From positions 13,598,501 through 13,662,500 of the forward strand of contig CM069877.1 of the NCBI GenBank assembly GCA_036172665.1: 64,000 nucleotides of DNA. Direction: 5' to 3'. This document shows positions 58,101 through 64,000 of this stretch, in pieces. Source of the stretch: Prosopocoilus inquinatus. Its lineage: Eukaryota > Arthropoda > Insecta > Coleoptera > Lucanidae. The notes under the pieces are model-generated. The model had not been told where the DNA came from. It did no database searches and saw only the letters and a program-made list of their open reading frames with translations. The position numbers and the translations under genes are program-made. The first letter of the stretch is position 1. The number at the start of each line of letters is the position of its first letter.

Positions 58101-59379
58101 CGTTTGAACCGCAGGGAGGTGAGTCCCCCTCCTTCACGATTTTTTCCCAAACTGACTGTTTGGTTTTCAGCAACTTCCAATGTTATTTCGGATGCGTCAG
58201 AAGAAACCGGAAGTCTCTTCAGCTTGTCAGAGACGAAACTGTATTTGGTGTTGGGATGCATAGCGGCACTCGTCTTGGTGGCTATCATACAAGCGAGCTG
58301 CACCATTTACAAGACGGCCAGCAAATCGTCATCCAGTCATAAGGTAACAGCACTGTGACCTGACTAAATAATGCAAGTAGGTTCATAAAGTAATAATAAG
58401 TTTACTTGCATTCGCTCTAGAGAAGAAAACAGTGTTCCTAGGAGTAATAACAATATTATTTTTCTTCTTCACTCAGCATATAAAACGAAAATGTAATTAA
58501 ACATTTATTTATTCCTAGGGATGATTTTATTTGGTGTTATTTACCATAGTTGCTTTGCTTGTTACTGTAGTGACTAATATTATGAAATAAATAGGTTAGG
58601 GGTGTGGGCACACAGCGATTTAATCGAAATTAGTACTGGCGTTGTAGTAACCTTTATTGTGTTGGTGTGTGGATTATAGAGAGTGTACAATGTTCATTTG
58701 GACCCGACTTACTACCCCAATAATTACGTAAGACGAGAATCGCTGCCCCACTGGGCCGCGACCACCACGGACCGTTCTAGAAATTGGTAAACCACAGTCG
58801 CTGACCGGTCAAGGCCTAGTGGGGTGAGTTCATTCTGGATTTAGCAAATCAAAGTTCGCACGCTTCTTGGGGGTAATAGTAACAACCATTTGGGATTGCA
58901 CTTTCAGCAAATTTTTTCTTAATATACGGGTTTTTAGATTTGAACCTTTTTTTATAGTAGTCCCATTCGTTATTTTCTTTTTATTACAGGATCACCTGAT
59001 ACCGAACTCGGCTTGGAAAGATTACTCAGCGGCTGCCAACACGAATTATGCCTTCGATACACTCGAGGAAGACAAAAAGCAAGTGAACGGCAAAGGCAGA
59101 AGCGAGACTCTGCCGGCCAAGAATTCCCGGGGAAGACCCCACCAAGGTCGTCCACTAAATCAGACAGCCGCAGCAGACACTCGTTCTCTGCAGAGACCTC
59201 GAGGGGGATACCCCCCTGGGAATTTGGAGCGCAGCACTTTCTCTCTTCCCAGGACTGCATACGACAGGAGCAGGCCCGCTCAGGACATGCAGCCGGACTT
59301 CTACTTCATGCCTTCACAGCGGAAGTACTCGGGTGAAGTGGTGCGTGTGTATGTGGACTACAATAATCAGCCGAAGTAA
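34000..59379 (+). CDS. LPMO-like, EGF, DOMON and SEA domain transmembrane protein (15-16 exons)
   Basis: Coding exons: 34000-34171, 48709-48877, 48943-49076, 49525-49737, 49801-50268, 50326-50352, 56104-56337, 56393-56830, 56891-57135, 57195-57383, 57439-57592, 57653-57863, 57928-58118, 58171-58343, optional 58680-58727, and 58990-59379 (TAA). All junctions are GT-AG and keep one frame, giving 1,135 residues, or 1,151 with the optional exon. Order: signal peptide 1-27; LPMO-like domain 28-158; EGF-like 163-229; DOMON 1 from about 232, interrupted by an EP-rich insert at 305-465 and resuming at 480-600; DOMON 2 about 660-800; SEA-like about 828-935; transmembrane helix 972-994; cytoplasmic tail. 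The product should be a surface glycoprotein. DOMON domains bind heme or sugar, and histidine-brace domains bind copper. The physiological role is unknown to me. The start at 34000 gives a clean signal peptide ending ANA|H. Confidence 0.9.
34197..35138. mobile_element. hAT element in intron 1, perfect duplication CATATTAA
   Basis: The inverted ends CAGTGTTGTTAAGTATC and GTATCTTTAACAACACTG are flanked exactly by CATATTAA (34189-34196 and 35139-35146). The subterminal regions are arrays of GTATCTAGATAC-like units. No transposase is present. It lies 26 bp after the exon 1 donor of the LPMO-like gene. Confidence 0.93.
35139..36560. other. Intron 1 segment with two palindromes and a low-repeat patch
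   Basis: One palindrome is at 35265-35385 (GCCCGATTTCTTCACCTCGT against AGGTGGAGAAATCGGGC) and another at 35452-35637 (TTGAATTCCCGAGTAAATTT against AAATTTACTCGAGAATTCAA). Bases 35910-36240 are GC-richer and free of visible repeats and could hold a regulatory element; a minus-strand frame there has no supporting features. Confidence 0.45.
36799..38630 (-). pseudogene. Non-LTR retrotransposon RT, inactive
   Basis: On the minus strand: fingers ([19 protein letters not shown]), motif A ([13 protein letters not shown]), then a frame change, motif B ([13 protein letters not shown], about 38085-38047) and a region where the YADD motif is lost (YLYAFAPL). The thumb and C-terminal domain follow (37152-38009, [33 protein letters not shown]). 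The 3' end runs to an ATT microsatellite at about 36799-36817, a typical 3' tail. It is related to the copy at 10918-12165. Confidence 0.87.
39185..40700 (+). pseudogene. Non-LTR retrotransposon RT, nearly intact but 5'-truncated
   Basis: 330 codons open (39190-40182) with fingers ([18 protein letters not shown]), motif A ([14 protein letters not shown], where the usual LSK is NSS but the catalytic Asp is kept), motif B ([14 protein letters not shown]) and motif C (QFADDTSLV). A one-base loss near 40125 shifts into 40119-40544, which supplies the C-terminus ([15 protein letters not shown] to [10 protein letters not shown]). The 3' UTR ends in AATAAAAATTATTTTTA at about 40680-40700. ORF1 and the endonuclease are absent. 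It is the best preserved RT in the window. Confidence 0.88.
43012..43527. mobile_element. TIR element (TAAAGCCGGCAATACA ends)
   Basis: TAAAGCCGGCAATACATGG at the left and CGTGTATTGCTGGCTTTA at the right are inverted with two to three mismatches, and adjacent ATTTCATGTAAA-like tracts also pair. No target duplication was resolved. Confidence 0.5.
43680..43770. repeat. Short palindrome (GTATTCCACGGACTTAACAT)
   Basis: GTATTCCACGGACTTAACAT and its reverse complement with one mismatch lie about 40 bp apart, joined by CTAGAC and GTCTAG steps. It can form a long hairpin and is probably a tiny MITE. Confidence 0.7.
43894..44082. mobile_element. 189-bp hAT MITE
   Basis: The inverted ends CAGGGCCGTAGCCAG and CTAGCTACAGCCCTG are flanked by ACAGTAGC (43886-43893) and ACAGTAGT (44083-44090), an 8-bp duplication with one mismatch. 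Confidence 0.82.
44128..44482. mobile_element. Truncated copy of the ACAGGGTGCTGCG fold-back
   Basis: It matches the element at 13351-13918 through GAATATTGGCTTCCCTAATT, CTTCAAGATGAATCTG and the right end CGCAGCACCCTGTA, but the left terminus is missing. Confidence 0.75.
44571..44757. mobile_element. 3'-truncated MITE of the GTAGACA family
   Basis: It begins CCGAAGCAAAAAAAAGTAGA, then TACAGTTTCCTGTAACAATT and AAAGACGACTTCACAG as in 17461-17676, but the right terminal repeat is replaced by an AATAAT microsatellite. Confidence 0.65.
47513..47659. mobile_element. MITE with TTATCCAACACCTG ends
   Basis: TTTTATCCAACACCTGTTTATTA and TAATAAGCAGGTGTTGGATAAAA-type ends are inverted with one mismatch. 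The interior includes the palindrome ATTATGACGTCATAAT. Confidence 0.7.
48709..49076 (+). CDS. Coding exons 2-3: rest of the LPMO-like domain
   Basis: Exons 48709-48877 and 48943-49076 complete the domain. The segment [18 protein letters not shown] carries His80 in an H-x-G-G setting typical of the second brace histidine, and [11 protein letters not shown] (residues 146-156) matches the end of LPMO domains, where an aromatic residue (here Phe148) is axial to copper. CLNC and SCAD cysteines would form disulfides. The separating intron is 65 bp. Confidence 0.88.
49213..49355. mobile_element. Small MITE in intron 3
   Basis: AAGTGAACGGTC and GACCGTTCACTTAAG are inverted ends in the 448-bp intron between exons 3 and 4. 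Internal GGTCAGA repeats are also seen. Confidence 0.5.
49525..50352 (+). CDS. Coding exons 4-6: EGF-like repeats, DOMON 1 start, EP-rich linker, furin-site microexon
   Basis: Exon 4 (49525-49737) encodes two cysteine-rich EGF-like units ([20 protein letters not shown] and [20 protein letters not shown]). Exon 5 (49801-50268) encodes the DOMON start ([20 protein letters not shown]) and then EPEP repeats to residue 346. Exon 6 (50326-50352) is a 27-nt microexon encoding GRRKRATNP. The introns of 63 bp (49738-49800) and 57 bp (50269-50325) are multiples of three without stop codons, so their retention would insert 21 or 19 residues without frameshift. Confidence 0.88.
50521..50648. mobile_element. 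MITE with GAGGTTAAGTA ends (second copy)
   Basis: GAGGTTAAGTATAAGG at the left and CAGTTACTTAACCTC at the right, related to 23031-23235. Confidence 0.6.
52227..52370. mobile_element. X-box-bearing MITE
   Basis: TGTATTCTGT and ATACAGAATAG near the ends are inverted, as are the internal TTTAAAATTTAAA-like tracts. It contains GTTACCGTAGCAAC at 52308-52321, flanked by TGATTGGTT and AAATTTAAC exactly as in the 1030-2030 element. Confidence 0.65.
52829..53255. mobile_element. hAT MITE with perfect duplication GTTAATAG
   Basis: The inverted ends TAGAGATGGG and CCCATCTCTA are flanked exactly by GTTAATAG (52821-52828 and 53256-53263). CACCCGGT and CACCGGG subterminal tracts are repeated. TAGAGATGGG ends are typical of Buster-like hATs. 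Confidence 0.93.
53393..53925. mobile_element. Large MITE of the GTAGACA family with a nested MITE
   Basis: The left end TGTCGAAAGTAAAAAATTAT, then ACAATTACAGTTTTCTGTAA, is mirrored at the right by TTACAGGAAACTGTAACTGT and TTTTCTGCTTTCGACCGTA. GGGCGCGTTCAG-bounded sequence (53529-53645) is inserted in it. Confidence 0.75.
53529..53645. mobile_element. Palindromic MITE GGGCGCGTTCAG
   Basis: GGGCGCGTTCAGCGG and CCACTGAACGCGCCC are inverted, as are GTTGCTTACTCA and TGAGTAAGCAAC inside. A diverged copy is at about 62973-63168. Confidence 0.8.
55215..55381. mobile_element. Palindromic MITE (TCTTATTTTTTAATTCGG)
   Basis: The arms of about 45 bp are nearly perfect inverted copies (AATTCGGAGGAGTACTTTGA against TCAAAGTCCTCTTCCGAATT, and TTTTGGCGCC against AGCGCCACAA). 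The centre carries CCATTGGTCA units. Confidence 0.8.
56104..56830 (+). CDS. Coding exons 7-8: EP-rich repeat and second half of DOMON 1
   Basis: Exon 7 (56104-56337) is almost entirely EPEPxxEP low-complexity sequence, continuing the repeat that began in exon 5. Exon 8 (56393-56830) resumes the DOMON fold with [52 protein letters not shown] and [18 protein letters not shown]. The separating intron is 55 bp. Antisense frames over the repeat (Gly-Ser-rich) are shadows. Confidence 0.9.
56891..57592 (+). CDS. Coding exons 9-11: second DOMON domain
   Basis: Exons 56891-57135, 57195-57383 and 57439-57592. The domain opens with [20 protein letters not shown], continues with [13 protein letters not shown] and [20 protein letters not shown], then [19 protein letters not shown] and [11 protein letters not shown], and closes near [11 protein letters not shown]. 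These match the DOMON order (aromatic/basic beta strands, WxGIAFS, D-ILGWV, FxRKRNT). Residues Met684-like haem ligands cannot be assigned without a structure. The introns are 59, 55 and 60 bp. Confidence 0.9.
57653..58343 (+). CDS. Coding exons 12-14: SEA-like domain, stalk and transmembrane helix
   Basis: Exons 57653-57863, 57928-58118 and 58171-58343. [19 protein letters not shown] to ITIQDLKE resembles a SEA domain (membrane-proximal, often autoproteolytic), although no clear GSVVV-type cleavage motif is seen. An acidic helical stalk follows, then [18 protein letters not shown] as the single membrane helix, then [11 protein letters not shown] on the cytoplasmic side. If the last donor (AAG|GTAACA) is not used, translation stops after VTAL at 58356-58358. 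Confidence 0.85.
58680..58790 (+). CDS. Alternative exon: in-frame cassette (48 nt) or short terminal tail
   Basis: After an acceptor ATTATAG (58678-58679) an open phase-0 frame encodes [17 protein letters not shown] good donor GTAAGA follows at 58728, so a 48-nt cassette could splice in frame to the last exon at 58990. If that donor is skipped, the frame continues as [20 protein letters not shown] and ends at TAA 58788-58790, giving a 36-residue alternative cytoplasmic tail (1,042-residue protein). The protein-like composition of both parts supports real use, but transcripts are needed. Confidence 0.6.
   Translation, partial: RVYNVHLDPTYYPNNYVRRESLPHWAATTTDRSRNW
58990..59379 (+). CDS. Last coding exon: long cytoplasmic tail
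   Basis: 130 codons including the stop, phase 0, after acceptor TTATTACAG. It encodes [20 protein letters not shown], a Lys/Glu-rich stretch, then a basic, Pro-, Arg- and Ser-rich disordered region, ending [14 protein letters not shown]. Tyr-containing stretches such as [13 protein letters not shown] could be endocytic or phosphorylation sites (inference). An ATTAAA at 59497-59502 is the nearest candidate polyadenylation signal. Confidence 0.8.
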   Translation, partial: DHLIPNSAWKDYSAAANTNYAFDTLEEDKKQVNGKGRSETLPAKNSRGRPHQGRPLNQTAAADTRSLQRPRGGYPPGNLERSTFSLPRTAYDRSRPAQDMQPDFYFMPSQRKYSGEVVRVYVDYNNQPK

Positions 59380-59689
59380 TCGAGTGTGTGAACGATTTAT
59401 TTTCGTTGCATATTTTTTTTTTGTAGAGGACTTGAAATTTATCAAGAATTCCGATTTAATGCAAATTTCATTTTGAAAACGAAAGAGAAACAACGAATTA
59501 AATATGTTTTGTGTAAATATCATTTAAAAGAAATTTAATTGTGCAACTGAAATAGACACCAACGTACCAAAGTAACTGTACATCCTAAGTCAATACCGCA
59601 GTATATAAAATAATTAGATTAGGCTAAGGTTTAAAACAAATTCGTTCGATCAAGTCCAGATGAAGAGCCACACCTTCTACGTGGATGGG

Positions 59690-60430
59690 TTCACAATAGG
59701 AAAAACTTTTTTATTTTTGAGTTTTCGAAAAAAAAATCATTTTTGGCTTGTCCTAAAACCCCCAAAAAGTCACAAAACGTGGTAAACTCCGATTGCTAGC
59801 CGAAAAAAATAGGAAATTCTGTTTTGACTTATACAAAACATGGCAAATTTCAAAGTTATTTTCAGTAACGTGACGTCAACTATATCAAAAACGCTAAAAT
59901 TTAAATTTTGTGGCCTTCTGGCCTCACTTATTTTAATATTTAAATTCCCTATTCTTCATTTTAAAGACAGGCTAAGTGTTATAGAAACCACTGGTAAAAA
60001 AGTAATGTGAACTTCAACATAAACATTCATTATTCTTTTGAACTCAGGCTTTGTTTCAAGTTTAATCAGTTTTTTCAGTTACCCCTCCACTGGAAATTCA
60101 AAAATCCCAACCCATTTTATAGCAAACAATCCAAAATTCCATAATGTTCAATTAAATAAACATGCTCTAGAATTAACATTCTTCCCTAAATAATTTTGTC
60201 GTTTAAATTAGTAACATCAATTAGAAATATTGGCTAACATAATTTTATCAAAATATTTATTTAGCCGTAATTTTGAAAGCCGAAACACATTTTTTAATTT
60301 TTCTCAACTATTGAAAGGAATTTACTGTTTCCTATAACAATTTTAGGAGTTTTAAGACAAGCAAAAACTTTTGTGAAGAATCACTTTTTCTTGAAAACTC
60401 AAAAATTAAAAAGTTTTTTCTATTGTGAAC
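59690..60430. mobile_element. Fold-back element downstream of the LPMO-like gene
   Basis: GGTTCACAATAGGAAAAACT and AGTTTTTTCTATTGTGAACC are inverted ends. Further inward, GAGTTTTCGAAAAAA against TTCTTGAAAACTC and GGCTTGTCCTAAAACCCC against GGAGTTTTAAGACAAGC also pair. The interior is AT-rich and non-coding. Confidence 0.75.
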
Positions 60431-61095
60431 CTAATCCGCGGACACAGTATATATCTGTGCTGCAATCAACTTGGCGCCCACCACATGGTTTTTATAATTA
60501 ATATTTTTTGTATATATGTATTCGTAGTCGAAATTAAGTAGATGATAGATTATTATGTAGTTGGTAGATTATTTTATGTAAATAAATAAGAAAATGTTAC
60601 GGAAACTAAATATAAAAATATTACTGCAATATTAATTACCTAAGCAAAAAAAAAAAAAACAGGGTCAGTAATCAAAGACGTTTCAATATATTTCATTTTT
60701 AATTACTGTAACTTATACAAGGAACGCTCTGTAAAATTTCATAAAAATTAACATGCTTTTATAACCGTTTTTTAAATAAACAAACATGTTTTTATTACCT
60801 CTCTTTTAAATAAATTAAATTACAAATTTGTTTAAAATCTGTACTTAATGTAAAACTATTGAGTTAAAGGACAAAAAAAAATCATTGCCCAAAACCCAAT
60901 TGTACAATGCCAGTTTAAATTTACGCCGAAATTTAAACCCGTAATGATTATCTTGACACCTGTCAGCAAAGGTTTAAGTTTTTGTTAAACTGGAATTGTG
61001 CAATCTTTAAAATATGATGGTGGATTGAAATTCTTTAAGCTAGACGAAGGTAAGATTGTACATACCTATTTACAAACTAAACCGAAATCTAAACC
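60431..61095. other. Intergenic region between the two tail-to-tail genes
   Basis: AT-rich; an imperfect inverted pair (CCCAATTGTACAATGCCAGT against ACTGGAATTGTGCAAT) at 60895-61005 is probably a small MITE. No coding sequence. Confidence 0.5.
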
Positions 61096-61489
61096 TCATT
61101 GTTGTTGGAGTTCCGTTGGAGGTACAGTTATCGGTCTTTTAAACAATAGAACATGTGGCTCTAAAATAAAACAATAAATTCAGTACTTACAGAACGTGCC
61201 TTGATTATTATGGCGAAACATACCGGGAGAGTGGTTCATGTAATGAACCCAGCCCTTGCTCTGTTGCACCCCGATGCTCCTCCATTCTTGCTCGGACATC
61301 AACCGATTTTTAGGGACTAATTTCACTAATTCCTTTGGTAAAACAACGTGTCTGCAACGTGAATTTCATTAGTAAACAACGCATGCACACGAAAATAACC
61401 GTCAAAACTAACCTGTACTCGTACACATCATCGTAATACTTATCCGAGTAGTAAATATTTTTAGTGACGTCGTCTTTTTCTTGATTCAT
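61096..61489 (-). CDS. Cks: CKS1-type cyclin-dependent kinase regulatory subunit
   Basis: Three minus-strand exons, 61489-61413, 61351-61224 and 61160-61096 (TGA), join with two GT-AG introns of 61 and 63 bp to give 89 residues. The protein starts [20 protein letters not shown] and contains [35 protein letters not shown] and ends HEPEPH-like [14 protein letters not shown] followed by VPPTELQQQ. These are the CKS signatures: phosphate-binding Lys/Arg/Trp positions, the GVQQSxGWVHY block and the HxPEPH beta hinge. CKS proteins bind Cdk1/Cdk2 and promote multisite phosphorylation and mitotic progression. The length matches the family (79-112 residues). An in-frame upstream ATG at 61504 would add five residues. 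Insects have two paralogs (Cks30A and Cks85A in Drosophila); which one this is cannot be decided here. Confidence 0.96.
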
Positions 61490-61723
61490 TGCAAAATTAA
61501 TCAAATCAAATTAAATTAATAAATAAAAATGCAGATTTAAATTTGAACGGGACCGGCTCGCAGATGTTCCAACTGTCGCTGTCAACAATCAACAACATCC
61601 TCCATATTCCGGTTGCCAAGACAACCGATGTAATGTCAAGAGCGCGTTCAGAAACTTTATTGGGAGTGTGTTACGGGCGTTTAAAATGGAAAGCAAAATG
61701 CGCATTATCACTTACAGTTGAAA
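61490..61723. promoter_or_regulatory. Probable CKS promoter region
   Basis: The interval upstream of the CKS start codon is bounded by a MITE that begins at about 61724, so core promoter elements should lie within these 234 bp. It contains GTTGCCAAGACAACC (an imperfect inverted repeat) and a CpG-bearing GGAGTGTGTTACGGGCG stretch. No TATA box is obvious. Confidence 0.35.
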
Positions 61724-62431
61724 GCAAAAAATAGTAGACAAAAAACAGTTTCCTGTAGTGTTGTGAGTCGCTAAAATTACCACAAAAAGCAATTTTTTTT
61801 CACGGTCTGCTTTAAATTTCTTTTAACTAATTTCTTTCTTCTTCTTTCACTTGAAGTGTTGCGAGTCGGTAATATTACCACGTTACCTTTTACGGTAAAT
61901 TTCCAATGTTACCGGTAAGGTAACGTTCATTTGTTACCTTATGTTACCGTTTGTTACCTCAGTTGTCAACTTAACGTAATTTCGAGTTGCACAATTGCAA
62001 AATGCAAGTACATCAATAAAACATATGGTCAAGAAGTATTTTTGATTACTTAAGAAAAACGTAAATACAAAAAAAAAGGAAATAAATATTTCATAACCTA
62101 GAATAACTTTCGTTTACATATGAATTTCTTTAATGGCAATGCATAATATTAAATATTGTAAACCTTATTTTTAACAAAAGCCAAAAATGTAATGCGTATT
62201 TGGTATCAAATTAATCAGAAAATTGAGTAAAAATCACATTTTTTAGTTAAAAGTGTAGCTGGTAACTCCGGCGCGAGATGTCGCCACTTGAGCTGTAATT
62301 GGTAATATTACGGTAACATTACCGGTAAGGTAACATTAAAAATAAATTACCGGTAATTTAACAACATTACCATTTTGAGAAAGAATAATTATAGGAAACT
62401 GTTTTTGTCTATTATTTTTTGCTTCCGATAG
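61724..62431. mobile_element. GTAGACA-family MITE interrupted by a hAT-like insertion
   Basis: The left end TTGAAAGCAAAAAATAGTAG, then CAGTTTCCTGTAG, pairs with the right end ATAGGAAACTG and TATTATTTTTTGCTTCC. The interior is replaced by GTTACCGGTAA-repeat sequence of the hAT family below (about 61756-62371, with two left-end-like starts at 61756 and 61857), so two events are nested. Confidence 0.65.
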
Positions 62432-63206
62432 TACATGAGAGAAAAAGAATATTACCCAGGGCGCGTTCTTCTTTATTTCTGAACGGGCTTCAATGTTACC
62501 ATAGCAACCGCTCGTTAATTGGTTGTTAATAGATTTTGTTGTCATTAATTAAAAAAAAATAAGTTGATTCTTATCCGATGAAAATTGTAAGTAAAAAGTT
62601 TTCTTAATCTTGAAGAATCATAATTCTGTTCGGTTCAAGATTAAGAAAAAAACTTTTTACTTAGAAAATTAAATTAATGACCTGAAATTAATTAAGCACG
62701 CCATTGAAAACATACAAGTCCGTCAAATTGAAACCGTAAAAGAAAATATCAGTTGAGAAATTTACGTTGGCAGTGAGCGCCGACGTTGTAAAAAACTAAT
62801 TTAAATTAATTGCCAAACTAATTTAATAAAATTAATTAATTAATTTAAAAAAAACGTTGATTTGAGTTTGCACTGAACCAGACCGGTTCACAGCTTTACA
62901 AGAGCTCTAAGGAGATGACGTCACCTGACGACGTAATCAAAATGTCGCGACAGTTGTCTTGGCAACGAGAATAATGGACGCGTTCAGGAGCGCTCGGCCG
63001 CTGAGTTGCTTATTCAGTAATCGTTTGTAATTGACTCACGTTATGGTAGGACCGTTTTCACACGCTAGCAACTTGGCAAATCTTGCGACTTGCTAATAAA
63101 TCGCTTAGTACGCGATAAAATCGCGCGGATGTCAAAGGTATGAAATGGCCGCTGAACGCGCCCATTATTTTCGTTGCCATGACAACTGAAGCGACTTTTT
63201 GATTAC
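62432..63206. other. Non-coding repeat-derived interval
   Basis: It contains an X-box (GTTACCATAGCAAC, 62495-62508), a hairpin around 62590-62660 (AAGTTTTCTTAATCTTGAAG type) and a diverged GACGCGTTCAG MITE (about 62973-63168, right end GGCCGCTGAACGCGCCC). No gene is seen. Confidence 0.5.
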
Positions 63207-63214
63207 GTTGGCGT

Positions 63215-63715
63215 TAGTGTTGTGAGTCGGTAATTTTATCACGTTACCTTACGGTAAATTTCCAATATTACCTGTAAGGTAACATCCGTTTGTTACCGCT
63301 TGTTCCTGTTTGTTGCTTCTGTTGTCAACATAATGCAATTTCGAGCAAATTGCAAGTAAACCAATGAAACAAATAATCAAGGAATATTATTAATTATTTA
63401 GGAAAGACGTAAATACCAAGAAAGGGAAATAAATACTTCATAACCTAAAATGCATATCGTTCAGACATGAAATCATTTAGTGGAAATACATAATATTAAA
63501 TATTGGAAACAATATTTTTTAACAAAAGCCAAAAATATAATGTGTGTTCGGTATCAAATTAATCAGAAAATTGAGTAAATATCACATTTTTACTTAAAAG
63601 TGTAATTAGTAACTGCGTCACAAGATGTCGCCACCGAGCTCTAATTGGTAATGTTACGGTAACATTACCGGTAAGGTAACATTAAAAATAAATAACCGGT
63701 AATTTAACAATACTA
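63215..63715. mobile_element. hAT MITE with perfect duplication GTTGGCGT
   Basis: The ends TAGTGTTG and CAATACTA are inverted and flanked exactly by GTTGGCGT (63207-63214 and 63716-63723). The subterminal regions are dense in GTTACCGTAA and TTACCGGTAA units. It is about 501 bp and non-coding. The related copy lies at 61756-62371. Confidence 0.93.
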
Positions 63716-64000
63716 GTTGGCGTTACCGTAACAACCGTTTATTGTTAATAAACTTTTTGGGGTTCTAATTAAAACGTTACGCGATGATAAATTCCTATTT
63801 TAATTAATAACGTAGGGCCTGTTACGTCATTATACACAGGACCGCCGACTTTAAACTGCGAAAGAAAATATCAGGTGACTGATTTATATCGGTAGTAAGT
63901 ACCGTACTCTATCTAGGCATATCATAGATAAAAGATATATTAGCTGTCAAAGCCAAAGTTGTATATGTGGAGCAACAAAATGCGCTCCTCTCGCGGCCTG

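Noticed and set aside
58970..59336. Alternative frames over the last exon
   Set aside because: The phase-0 frame joins the upstream exons and ends with a natural tail; the others do not connect.
61310..61504. 64-residue minus-strand ORF taken as a gene
   Set aside because: Its second half is translation of CKS intron 1 and an out-of-frame part of exon 2; the spliced three-exon CKS model replaces it.
1..64000. tRNA, rRNA, CRISPR or bacterial-type operons
   Set aside because: No cloverleaf, rRNA core or regular spacer array was seen, and the split genes are eukaryotic.

Overview
This is AT-rich, repeat-dense animal nuclear DNA, most likely from an insect and plausibly a beetle. The genes have many exons, several introns are only 57-66 bp, splice sites follow GT-AG, and the remaining space is filled with hAT elements, MITEs, fold-back elements and broken non-LTR retrotransposons. 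There is nothing prokaryotic: no operons, CRISPR, tRNA or rRNA. Two protein-coding genes can be assembled exon by exon.

Gene 1 (plus strand, 34000-59379) encodes a roughly 1,135-1,151 residue type I membrane protein. In order it has a signal peptide, an LPMO-like copper histidine-brace domain, EGF-like repeats, a DOMON domain interrupted by a long Glu-Pro-rich insert, a second DOMON domain, a SEA-like domain, one transmembrane helix and a cytoplasmic tail with at least two possible C-termini. Intron 1 is about 14.5 kb and intron 6 about 5.8 kb, and both are packed with transposons. Gene 2 (minus strand, 61096-61489) is a complete three-exon CKS1-type cyclin-dependent kinase regulatory subunit. 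The two genes lie tail to tail.

1-5200: X-box-bearing terminal-inverted-repeat (TIR) DNA elements that hold a 311-bp tandem/inverted repeat carrying well-formed type I hammerhead ribozymes (a retrozyme-like unit), then three LTR copies with TTAT target duplications, one nested inside another. 5690-7565: an extremely AT-rich island of short broken ORFs on both strands, possibly an endogenised viral or mobile element. 8293-10786: a hAT element with nested MITEs. 10918-12165 and 17700-20106: decayed jockey/CR1-like reverse transcriptases. 20297-33900: more MITEs, fold-backs, a solo LTR, a nested hAT-in-hAT (28323-31096) and further hammerhead-like motifs. 34197-35138 and 36561-41750: hAT elements in intron 1, the second carrying two non-LTR insertions. 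42000-56000: intronic MITEs, two small hATs and a 700-bp T-rich tract. 59690-64000: a fold-back after gene 1, the CKS gene, then hAT/MITE composites.

The best supported unusual items are the hammerhead repeat at 1207-1690, the LPMO-EGF-DOMON-SEA membrane protein with its furin-motif microexon, and a series of hAT insertions with readable 8-bp target duplications. All calls are from reading the sequence; no database search was possible.
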